IMG/VR virus record: IMGVR_UViG_3300017605_000497
Coordinates: 1 to 21,185 of that record
Length of the DNA stretch: 21,185 bases
Strand: one strand, 5' to 3'
From: a virus
A program made the translations under genes and the position numbers. Under the pieces are notes generated by a model. That model saw only the letters and a program-made list of their open reading frames with translations, did no database searches and had not been told where the DNA came from. The number at the start of each line of letters is the position of its first letter. The first letter of the stretch is position 1. Positions 7,549-14,445 of the stretch are shown here, in pieces.

Positions 7549-7561
7549 AAAACCGTGAAGT

Positions 7562-8461
7562 TTAGACCGTTCCGTCGGCGATGTTGTTGGCGAAAGAGGC
7601 AGCGTTTGAACCAGGAACAACCGCGTTCGTGTTGGTCGCGAGCATGAAGTTGTTGCGAGTACAGATCACTGACCCACCGAGTGCTGTTGTCCCGTAGTTG
7701 ACACCAGCAGTGAAGATACCGCCGTTGAACTCCGTGAACTCGTTGTTGCGGACACAGTTGCCTGCGTCGGCAGCGGCACCGAAGATCACGCCAGCCGTCA
7801 CTGTCCCTGTGTTTGCAGTCGTCACGCGACCAGCCACAAACACGTTTTCTTCGATCAAGTTACCGATACCAAGACCCGTGATGTGCGAGGTCTGAGTAAT
7901 TGCACCACCAGCAACCACAAGGTTGGAGATGAAGCGGTTTTTTGTGATCGTGTTGTAGTTGCAGGCCGTTGTTGCCATGCGGATGAAGTGCGAGCCTGAG
8001 CCGCCTACAGCCGAAAGGAACACGTTGTCGTGGATGTTGCACCCAGACGCACCAGCCATGTCAATACAAATCTGTGTAGAGGCGAGGTTCATTTGGAACC
8101 CAGCGACTTCGCAGCCATTCGCTGTGATGTCCATGATGTCAGCGGCAGAACCCGTGAGGATTGCTGAACCGACTGAACCAAGGGCGATCAAGTGGATGTC
8201 AGCCTTGCTCATGGCAAGAGCCGTTGTGATCGTGTATGTCCCTGGCAACACGTAGATATAGTCACCACGACCAGAAGAAGCCGCTGAAATAGCGTCAGCA
8301 ATGGTTGTGAATGAACGTACATCACCTTCCTCGTCAGTCACGAAGTGATTGGTGAGGTTTGGGAGATATGTGGCACCAGAGGCACCAACGAAGAACGCTT
8401 TACCAGCGCCTTGTGGCGATGGCTTGGCCACGCGGCCATATTTTGAAAAGAGGTTGCGCAT
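7562..8461 (-). CDS. Right-handed beta-helix (pectate-lyase-like) tail spike or structural protein
   Basis: The 299-residue protein has the GDVRSFTTIADAISAAS...YIYVLPGTYTI opening typical of pectate-lyase-fold proteins. It continues with stacked turns marked by repeats such as NIHDNVFLS, NTITKNRFIS, NLIEENVFV and CVRNNEFTE. Family knowledge: such beta-helices bind or cut surface polysaccharide. No catalytic residues can be assigned. A weak promoter-like pair (TTGGAG-17-TATACG, -10 at 8477..8472) ends ten bases before ATG 8461, just downstream of the capsid-gene hairpin. Confidence 0.75.
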   Translation of the reverse strand: MRNLFSKYGRVAKPSPQGAGKAFFVGASGATYLPNLTNHFVTDEEGDVRSFTTIADAISAASSGRGDYIYVLPGTYTITTALAMSKADIHLIALGSVGSAILTGSAADIMDITANGCEVAGFQMNLASTQICIDMAGASGCNIHDNVFLSAVGGSGSHFIRMATTACNYNTITKNRFISNLVVAGGAITQTSHITGLGIGNLIEENVFVAGRVTTANTGTVTAGVIFGAAADAGNCVRNNEFTEFNGGIFTAGVNYGTTALGGSVICTRNNFMLATNTNAVVPGSNAASFANNIADGTV

Positions 8462-8527
8462 ACGGTTATGTCGTATATTCGAGTGTTAGCCTTCCTCCAA
8501 TGTCCCGATCCATTGGCAGTACCGACC

Positions 8528-8570
8528 AAAGGGGCTGGAGTTTTCCAGCCCCTTTGTTTTGTTTTTGTTT
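8528..8570. terminator. Strong hairpin after the major capsid gene
   Basis: A perfect 12-pair stem (AAAGGGGCTGGA / TCCAGCCCCTTT, loop GTTT) starts 14 bases after the capsid stop on the minus strand. The long T-rich run (about 8553-8570) is on the plus-strand side. On the minus strand only UUU then GG follows. It may be a poor or partial terminator for capsid mRNA, an mRNA-stabilising end, or a plus-strand terminator against antisense reading. Confidence 0.6.
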
Positions 8571-9573
8571 ACGAGGCGTCGCCCTTTGAAATCTTGAACC
8601 AAGTGGCACCAGCGACACAGATGCCGTACCCACCGCGAGCACCGAAGTTCCAGTCATCAGTGGCGAAGTCTTCGCCAGCGTTGAGGTTCGCAGGTGTTTT
8701 GAGGTGCGGTTCTTCCCAGATGCCGAGGTAGGCTGACGAGTTGTCAGACGACGCAAGACCCCAGTAGTAGCGCTTTGTCGAATCCACAGCACCAGCGGCA
8801 GTCGTAGCAACGCGAGGAAGCACGACGTGGCGGTACTTGGAGAGATACACGTTCTTGACGTTGGCGTTTGCGCCTTCCACGTCCGCTGTGGACTGGAGGT
8901 ATTCCTTGGCTGTGTTGACCGTGTTCGGGTCGTCAGTTGTCCAAAGGATGTCAAACGTCATTGTCATCTTTTCACCGAATTGGTTGATGGTTTCTTCAAC
9001 AACCAAGCGTTCAATCGCTTCGAGCGCACCCTTCGACAAGCGTGGGTTGCTGGCAACGATGTTGCGGTAGGTTGAGGCTGAACCACGTACCGTGTGAACA
9101 GTGGAGGCAAGCGCGAGCGTGTCACCAACTGTCGTGTCAACCGTGATCCCGTCCATGTCAACGTATGAGGTTGAAGCAGCGAACGTGATGCGGTGAGCCA
9201 TGTCCAAGTCCATGCGGTTGGCGACCTGCTTACCAAGGTTGGTCAAGCGGGCTGTCACTTCTGGGTACTTGTTCTGCGTACGCATTTCGTACGAGATGCC
9301 GATATCAAGCGCAACGCGCTTCATCGTCATGGTCTTTGAGTAGCCTTGCTGAACCGCAGCGCGGACAGCTTGGTCGGATTCACCCTTTGTGCGGGCGTAT
9401 TCCTGGCCGTCGATTTCCGTAAACTCGCGGGTGTTCCCTGAGTTCATCGGGATTGGCTGTTCTTTGAACAAGCCAGACGAGCGCATCGCTTGTGGGACGG
9501 AGGTGTACCCCTTCAACCACAGGACGTTCGCCAATTTGACGAAATCTGAAAGTGTTACTGTATTGAGTTCCAT
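8569..9573 (-). CDS. Major capsid protein, HK97-fold
   Basis: The 334-residue product fits phage coat proteins in length and position. It has an N-terminal helical arm (FVKLANVLWLKGY), a SGNTREFTEIDGQEYA strand region, and a long spine-helix-like stretch with GISYEMRTQNKYPEVTARL and NRMDLDMAHRITF. The end, FATDDWNFGARGGYGICVAG, is typical of the P-domain and last strand of HK97-like and Mu-T-like coat proteins. ATG 9573 is ten bases after the preceding stop; a GTG at 9591 overlaps that gene and is less likely. A 12-pair hairpin follows its stop, fitting a highly expressed gene. Confidence 0.85.
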   Translation of the reverse strand: MELNTVTLSDFVKLANVLWLKGYTSVPQAMRSSGLFKEQPIPMNSGNTREFTEIDGQEYARTKGESDQAVRAAVQQGYSKTMTMKRVALDIGISYEMRTQNKYPEVTARLTNLGKQVANRMDLDMAHRITFAASTSYVDMDGITVDTTVGDTLALASTVHTVRGSASTYRNIVASNPRLSKGALEAIERLVVEETINQFGEKMTMTFDILWTTDDPNTVNTAKEYLQSTADVEGANANVKNVYLSKYRHVVLPRVATTAAGAVDSTKRYYWGLASSDNSSAYLGIWEEPHLKTPANLNAGEDFATDDWNFGARGGYGICVAGATWFKISKGDAS

Positions 9574-9583
9574 AGTATTAGGG

Positions 9584-10012
9584 TTAGGCACCGATCACAC
9601 CGCAACCAAAGGTTCCGATGTTCAAGAAACCACGACCAAGCGTTGATGAAAGAACCTGCATGACCTGAACCACATCGTATGTGGAGCCACCACGGTTGAC
9701 CGTGAGTGAATCTGTCAAGTCGCAATAGAGGCCGATATCAGCAGCCACGAGGGATGATGATGGGAACTCCCAGAGGACACCGTTTTCGAGCGGTACTTCG
9801 ACAGGGACAAGACGTGAAGACGCGTAGTCGGAATCGGTTGAAGCGACTGTGCGAGCGATAACACCAGCGATTGTCGAAGGCGCTGTTGTTGAGGTAGCCG
9901 CGATCAAAAGGCCAGATGACCACGCGACGAGAGCGCCTTTTGTGAGGGCAGTCGAAGTCGTGACAGGAAGCCACATGACTTTGGTTTTCCCAGCTTTACG
10001 GGTAAAAGCCAT
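9584..10012 (-). CDS. Capsid decoration-like protein
   Basis: A 142-residue protein, beta-rich, with LPVTTSTALTKGALVAWSSG at about residues 16-35 and a final FLNIGTFGCGVIGA. This resembles head decoration/stabilisation proteins that lie just upstream of coat genes, for example those with an early KG.lV elements pattern. No Shine-Dalgarno is seen before ATG 10012; the sequence is CTATTATTATG. It is the first gene after the structured leader at 10.02-10.20 kb. Decoration role is inferred from position and style. Confidence 0.6.
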   Translation of the reverse strand: MAFTRKAGKTKVMWLPVTTSTALTKGALVAWSSGLLIAATSTTAPSTIAGVIARTVASTDSDYASSRLVPVEVPLENGVLWEFPSSSLVAADIGLYCDLTDSLTVNRGGSTYDVVQVMQVLSSTLGRGFLNIGTFGCGVIGA

Positions 10013-10065
10013 AATAATAGTTTGAGAATGAGAGTAGATGAGCGTGCGTCATCCTTGATTTGCAT

Positions 10066-10106
10066 ACAAAAAATCGCAAACATCGGTAGACGCTTGCGAT
10101 TTTTGT
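10066..10106. terminator. Long A/T-flanked hairpin, possible intrinsic terminator or attenuator
   Basis: ACAAAAATCGCAA and TTGCGATTTTTTGT (minus strand) pair over about 13 bases with one extra T, around a 14-base loop. Both arms have A/T runs, so it could work on either strand. It lies between the 10215 promoter and ATG 10012, so it would block the capsid genes unless read through. Confidence 0.5.
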
Positions 10107-10203
10107 CCCTTGCGGGACTGACTACGGCTTTTCTGCCGCGAGTGCAAAGCGGACTTTTTTTGACGCGGGCTTCCCACCCTCGGATTCGGTTGTTTGACCT
10201 ACG
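10066..10203 (-). ncRNA. Structured leader or small RNA upstream of the capsid genes
   Basis: Downstream of the extended -10 at 10215-10210 the minus strand contains no gene for about 190 bases. It holds a series of short hairpins: CCGC...GCGG, CGGC-agaaaa-GCCG, and GTCCC-GCAA-GGGAC with a GNRA-type tetraloop (10105-10118). It ends in the long terminator-like hairpin at 10066-10106. The arrangement promoter, folded RNA, terminator suggests either a free small RNA of about 140 nt or an attenuator in the capsid mRNA leader. No known riboswitch consensus is recognised. Confidence 0.45.
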
Positions 10204-10209
10204 GTATCT

Positions 10210-10218
10210 ATTATACCA
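10210..10218 (-). promoter_or_regulatory. Extended -10 promoter for the capsid-region leader
   Basis: TGG-TATAAT, a perfect extended -10, on the minus strand with the hexamer at 10215-10210. No good -35 is seen 17 bases upstream. The expected start near 10203 leaves a leader of about 190 bases before ATG 10012. Confidence 0.6.
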
Positions 10219-10254
10219 CAGGTTTCACACCGATTCTAGCAGCCCTTTCCGCCC

Positions 10255-10650
10255 TTACGCTTGGGGGACTTCTTTGACTTCAACATTTTCGTCGATATCT
10301 TCAGGAATAAGCAGTTGGAGAGGGATCGCATCGCCGCCAGAACAGTTGAACGCCTTTTTGATCGCAGCTTCACGCAGGTTGTGAGCCAGTACGCCCATAG
10401 CGGTCGCCACGTTTTGTACAAAGTAGTAATCCAGTTCATGTGTAGCCAGTTCAGCAAGGAACTTGGTGGCGAAGTAGTGGTTGATGTGATCTGTGACGTT
10501 CCCGTCAATCGCCACATCCTTCTGAAGATGAAAGAACAGCGTCCCGCTCATCTTGCTCTTGAACCCATCAGCGTATTCGACTTCAACGAAGCTCCCGTCA
10601 CCAACGGCAGTGAATGACTTGATCTCACGGTTTCCAATGTAGGTAGGCAT
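10255..10650 (-). CDS. Hypothetical head-region protein
   Basis: A 131-residue protein beginning MPTYIGNREIKSFTAVGDG. It contains VEVEYADGFKSKMSG and a helical middle (DHINHYFATKFLAELATHEL). The stretch with DG.KS.M is also present in the 174-residue neighbour (VEVTFRDGSKSTM), so the two may be distant paralogues; this is by eye. It lies between scaffold and coat genes, ahead of the structured leader. ATG 10650 is five bases after the upstream TAA without a Shine-Dalgarno. Function unknown. Confidence 0.65.
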   Translation of the reverse strand: MPTYIGNREIKSFTAVGDGSFVEVEYADGFKSKMSGTLFFHLQKDVAIDGNVTDHINHYFATKFLAELATHELDYYFVQNVATAMGVLAHNLREAAIKKAFNCSGGDAIPLQLLIPEDIDENVEVKEVPQA

Positions 10651-10655
10651 GGTGT

Positions 10656-11180
10656 TTAGTTTACGAACTTAGACCCGACTTCGATGACATCGTTTCCTTC
10701 AAGGCGAAGTTTGAACAGGAACTCGCCAAGGGCGTCAATGTCGGCTTGAAGCATGTTCTGTGACTTGTTGATTACTGGACATACGATGTGCTTGTAGGCA
10801 CGTGTGTAGTACACGAACGGCATGGTTGACTTTGACCCATCACGGAACGTGACCTCAACCTCTTGGTCTTCACGCCAGACACCCTGTGGGGACTTTTCAA
10901 CAACATTCTTTGTCATCTTTTCCCCAACAACGATCTTGCCGTCAATGTGACGTACACGGACTTCCATGCCTGGGGCTTCACGGTTCTTTTCGTCGAAATG
11001 TGCGAGTGCGGACTTGGATGCAGCGGCTTCAAGACGCTCCATGCGTGAGAAAAGCGCCTCCAACTTGGACTTTTCCACAGATACCATCTCTTCTGAAGGG
11101 TTTTTTGACTTTTCTTCTGACTGTTGCGATGTCACTTGTGGCTTTTCGTCGGTGACTGCTTGTTTTGTGGTAGGTGCCAT
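10656..11180 (-). CDS. Hypothetical head-region protein with coiled coil
   Basis: A 174-residue protein. The first 40 residues are polar and disordered-looking (Gln/Ser/Lys/Glu), then comes a short coiled coil (KSKLEALFSRMERLEAA). The C-terminal domain has VRVRHIDGKIVVGEKM and VEVTFRDGSKSTMPFVYY. The DG.KS.M element is shared with the next gene product. Position between scaffold and coat suggests a head or vertex protein, but no family is recognised. Confidence 0.65.
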   Translation of the reverse strand: MAPTTKQAVTDEKPQVTSQQSEEKSKNPSEEMVSVEKSKLEALFSRMERLEAAASKSALAHFDEKNREAPGMEVRVRHIDGKIVVGEKMTKNVVEKSPQGVWREDQEVEVTFRDGSKSTMPFVYYTRAYKHIVCPVINKSQNMLQADIDALGEFLFKLRLEGNDVIEVGSKFVN

Positions 11181-11191
11181 ATGTGTTCAGG

Positions 11192-11785
11192 TTATGTGTT
11201 GTGCTTTTTGAGGTCTTCTTCTGACAAACCAAGGCTCTTGGCGAGCGTTTTGAGGTCGGACGACAGCTCTTTTGACCCCTTGCCAGTCGGAGCAGAGCCT
11301 TCACCTGAGTAGGACACGGCACGAGCGAACGGATCGGACGAGATGTTGGCATCTTCCTTGGCCAAACGGTACGCATCACGCATCTTGCGCTGGATATCGG
11401 CCTTCGAGATCGCTTCATCCTTGATGCGGTCGAAATGGAACAGCGTCTTTTTGCGCAGGTCGTCGTTATCCCCAGCGAGCACGGTCAACGCCTCATCCTT
11501 GAAGGACGAAACCTGAAGCTGGACAAAAGACTTCTGCTCGTCTTCGAGCTTTTCTTGGCGTTGCATCAACTCAATCTCTTTGGCACTGAGCTTGTTGCGT
11601 TCTTCTTCGTTGAGGTCACGGAACTTCTTGAAGTTCATGTCCTTGTTTTCGAGCTTGGCAAGCTGTTCCTTGATGGTTGCAGCTTCCGTTTTTGCGGCGT
11701 CGGCGGCGTCCTGGATCGCCTTCGCTTCTTCAGCGGTCAAAGCGCCCTGAACCAAGCTACCGTCTGCGTCGTAGAGTTCTGCCAT
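11192..11785 (-). CDS. Putative capsid scaffolding protein
   Basis: From ATG 11785 (joined to the upstream stop as TAG-T-ATG) this encodes 197 residues. It is highly helical and charged: a long coiled coil covers about residues 17-95 (Glu/Lys/Ala/Gln), followed by a helical LAKEDANISSDPF stretch and a basic, Lys-containing end (LSEEDLKKHNT). Acidic coiled-coil proteins with a basic tail encoded between portal and coat are typical phage scaffolds. No protease motif is seen in it or nearby. Confidence 0.7.
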   Translation of the reverse strand: MAELYDADGSLVQGALTAEEAKAIQDAADAAKTEAATIKEQLAKLENKDMNFKKFRDLNEEERNKLSAKEIELMQRQEKLEDEQKSFVQLQVSSFKDEALTVLAGDNDDLRKKTLFHFDRIKDEAISKADIQRKMRDAYRLAKEDANISSDPFARAVSYSGEGSAPTGKGSKELSSDLKTLAKSLGLSEEDLKKHNT

Positions 11786-11786
11786 A

Positions 11787-12011
11787 CTATTTCTTGTCTT
11801 CGCCCAAGAGCTGATTGAGCAAGCGGTACTCCCCTTGAAGGCGTGAGAGTTCCGTCTTGGTGGCCTCAACAAACTCGTTGTGGTTGTTGACGCGCTTCTG
11901 CAATTCCTGTGTGAGAGCGTCAAATGCGTTTTCCGCACGTTGGCGTTGACCCAGAAGACTTGCCTTGTCGAGCAGTGTTGAAACTGCCGTTGGTTTGGCT
12001 TTCTTTCCCAT
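11787..12011 (-). CDS. Small coiled-coil hypothetical protein
   Basis: A 74-residue basic-then-acidic helical protein (MGKKAKPTAVSTLLDKAS start), nearly all predicted helix, with heptad-like Leu spacing from about residue 27 to 70. It lies between the 131-residue protein and the scaffold. It may assist head assembly; no family recognised. Confidence 0.6.
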   Translation of the reverse strand: MGKKAKPTAVSTLLDKASLLGQRQRAENAFDALTQELQKRVNNHNEFVEATKTELSRLQGEYRLLNQLLGEDKK

Positions 12012-12035
12012 TAGTTTGGGCTAGTGAATAAGAGG

Positions 12036-12431
12036 TCAAACGACCGAGAATCTATCGTAATTCGCAACCCTGCCAGCCAGAATGTTCTCTTTGTGCAGGT
12101 CTGAGAGACGTTCAAACTCTTCCTCAACTACACGGTTGCCATTGATCGAGCCGCGTCCAAACCAGATGTAGTCCATGTTGGCGGCACGCTCGACAGTCTC
12201 TTCGCGCTGGTCGCTGATGAGGTAGTTGATGACGAACTTGAATGACGGGTTGACACACACCATGTGCGCTTCAGCGAGCATCTGTTCCTGTTCTTCCTTC
12301 GGTAAATCCTCGATGTGCTTTGGGTTACGTGGCGCGATGTGGAGTTGATGACGCACAAGCTCCAGTGGATCGACTGGATAGAGCATGAGCGCCAAACGAC
12401 GGCGCAGTCGTGTGATGAGCTGTTTGAGCAT
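12036..12431 (-). CDS. Hypothetical portal-adjacent protein
   Basis: A 131-residue protein with a basic N-terminus (MLKQLITRLRRRLAL), then a mostly helical body containing NPKHIEDLPKEEQEQML and YIWFGRGSINGNRVVEEEF. ATG 12431 directly abuts the portal stop (TAA-ATG), so it is strongly coupled to portal translation. No family is recognised; a head-assembly role is inferred from place alone. Confidence 0.65.
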   Translation of the reverse strand: MLKQLITRLRRRLALMLYPVDPLELVRHQLHIAPRNPKHIEDLPKEEQEQMLAEAHMVCVNPSFKFVINYLISDQREETVERAANMDYIWFGRGSINGNRVVEEEFERLSDLHKENILAGRVANYDRFSVV

Positions 12432-14414
12432 TTAGGCTGTAGCAGCGAGGTCTTTGAGAGACGGTTGGCCTGGTGGTTGAGCGCCGTTTGCGACTGATGC
12501 CGCCACTTCCCCACTGGCTCCTGGAGCTGGTGCGCCAGGCATCCCAGGTGCCATTGGCTGACCCTTCGTCCAAAACTTGTCTGGGTCTTCCTTGGCGAGC
12601 ACAGCGAAGCGTTCTTTGAGGTATTCCATGTTGAGGGATTGGATACCGAAGATCGTGGCAGCTTCCTTGATGTTGTTCACGAACATCACGCGCTGGAGTT
12701 CAGACGTGTTCTTTTCGGTCGGCGCAATGACGATGTACCAAACGTACTTCATCGTGCAGAGTTCCTTCGGGTTCAGGTACACCTTGCGGATCGGCTTACG
12801 GTACTCACGTGACAAGAAGTCTTCCTCAGACTTGACCTGATCGGATGACAACGTGTTGGCCATCTCAGGGTTCATCTCGATGATCTTCTGGCCTTCGACG
12901 CCATTATCAAACGACGTGTCAACCGTGATCGTGCGGTACACATCCTTCAGCTTCTTGGTTGATTCGTCGATCTCACTGTCAATCGGCTTCGTCCAGTTGG
13001 CCATGATGTTGTAGACACGGAGCCACGCCAACTGCTTCTCCATTTGGATGATGCCCCAGATCGTGAGGCCGAGCTTCATCATCTGTTGCTTCTTGATCTC
13101 CAAGATTTCCGTAGCTGTTTGGCTACCCTGAGAGCTGTCGCCACTGAACACAGGTGACACGGACTTTTCGTCAACGATCTGCTTGACGAGCTGGAAGGCA
13201 GAGAACTCAGCAGGCGTCACGCCCATTGGTGCATTGCCAAAGATCGGCTTGAGCTTGTCTGGGTCGATATCATTCTGAATGTGGCCAGGGCTGAAAATGC
13301 GCTTAGACAACACCTTTTTCGTGTTGTTGGCCATCGGCGGTTTGAACGATTGCTGGGTCTTCAAGATGACGAGCTTGATGAACTCATCGAGAGTTTGCTG
13401 GTCAACCTTGGTCTTGGCTGGAATGGACTTGGAGACGCCGAAGTATTGCGAGATCGGTTCGGCAGAGCCTTGCACAATCGTGTACTCCCCTGACGGTGAG
13501 ATGGCTGTGAGCGGGAAGCCGTTGTCGCGATCCTTGATCGGCAACATCATCACGCCGTTCAGCATAATCATGAAGTCGTTTGACCACTTGTCCTGGTACT
13601 TGATGACTTCCACCATGTCCTCTTCCTGTTCGACAAGCGACCAGTCGGCGTACTGGATGTTGTCGTTGGTTGTGATCTCTTTGACGATCTTCTTTGGCAC
13701 GAACTCCCAGCGTTCCCATTGCTGATAGATCGCCTTGATCTCGTCGTATGGCACGCTCTCAACGGACGCAATGTACGGTTGCTTGCGCATGTCGAGCTGT
13801 TTGAAGTTGCCTTTGAGCACCTTCGTCCCGATGAGCATGTTGGCTGTGCAGCCTTCGTATGCCTTCTTCAAGTCTGATTCCCACTTGGCCGCCTTCATCT
13901 TCACGCCTTCCGACCAATCCATCTTCAATTCCTTTTCGACGCGGAACTGTTGTGTCCACACTTCTTCCACAAACACGTCACCCTGGTCGAGATATTCCTT
14001 GTAAATCAACGGTTTCTTGCTGTCCCAGTCCTCGATTTCACGGGACTTCTTGACCATATCTTCCATGTGGTCGCCGAGTTCAGCAATGTACCCATCCTTG
14101 TTATCAAAAGCCTCGATGTTTGGTTCGAGGTTGTAGTTCAAGAGCGCAGACAACAGCGTCAACGTCTTTTCATGGGTTGTTCCAGTAACAACACGGGTGT
14201 CGTCTTTGTTCTCCTTTGGCGGGATGTACGAGTTTGCAGCCTTCGCGTTCGTTTCGTAGTACGTCAAATAGTCCATGTCATCCAACTCAGGATGCGTGGC
14301 GTCGCGCTGGCGCTTGGCGCGTTCAAGACGGCGAATGATCTTGCCACGGTAGGCAATTTCTTCGTCGGTGTAAGGGACTTTTTTGATTTCTTTTTCCTCC
14401 TGCGTTACTGGCAT
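12432..14414 (-). CDS. Portal protein
   Basis: The 660-residue product is encoded directly after the large terminase, as is usual for portals. It has a charged N-terminal arm, a DDTRVVTGTTHEKTLTLLSAL segment near residue 75, and a long body. A SSQGSQTATEILEIKKQQMM.. GL helix region (about residues 435-455) is typical of portal stem/wing helices. The C-terminal 50 residues are Pro/Gly/Ala-rich. ATG 14414 is preferred; an in-frame GTG lies at 14420. A perfect extended -10 (TGG-TATAAT) ends eight bases before ATG, so the message is probably leaderless. Confidence 0.85.
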   Translation of the reverse strand: MPVTQEEKEIKKVPYTDEEIAYRGKIIRRLERAKRQRDATHPELDDMDYLTYYETNAKAANSYIPPKENKDDTRVVTGTTHEKTLTLLSALLNYNLEPNIEAFDNKDGYIAELGDHMEDMVKKSREIEDWDSKKPLIYKEYLDQGDVFVEEVWTQQFRVEKELKMDWSEGVKMKAAKWESDLKKAYEGCTANMLIGTKVLKGNFKQLDMRKQPYIASVESVPYDEIKAIYQQWERWEFVPKKIVKEITTNDNIQYADWSLVEQEEDMVEVIKYQDKWSNDFMIMLNGVMMLPIKDRDNGFPLTAISPSGEYTIVQGSAEPISQYFGVSKSIPAKTKVDQQTLDEFIKLVILKTQQSFKPPMANNTKKVLSKRIFSPGHIQNDIDPDKLKPIFGNAPMGVTPAEFSAFQLVKQIVDEKSVSPVFSGDSSQGSQTATEILEIKKQQMMKLGLTIWGIIQMEKQLAWLRVYNIMANWTKPIDSEIDESTKKLKDVYRTITVDTSFDNGVEGQKIIEMNPEMANTLSSDQVKSEEDFLSREYRKPIRKVYLNPKELCTMKYVWYIVIAPTEKNTSELQRVMFVNNIKEAATIFGIQSLNMEYLKERFAVLAKEDPDKFWTKGQPMAPGMPGAPAPGASGEVAASVANGAQPPGQPSLKDLAATA

Positions 14415-14422
14415 GTACACAC

Positions 14423-14431
14423 ATTATACCA
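14423..14431 (-). promoter_or_regulatory. Extended -10 promoter of the portal gene
   Basis: TGG-TATAAT on the minus strand, hexamer 14428-14423, ends eight bases before ATG 14414. A TTGACA is present upstream but only seven bases away, too close to act as -35. Transcription should start at or just before the start codon. Confidence 0.6.
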
Positions 14432-14445
14432 CGATTGTCAATGCC

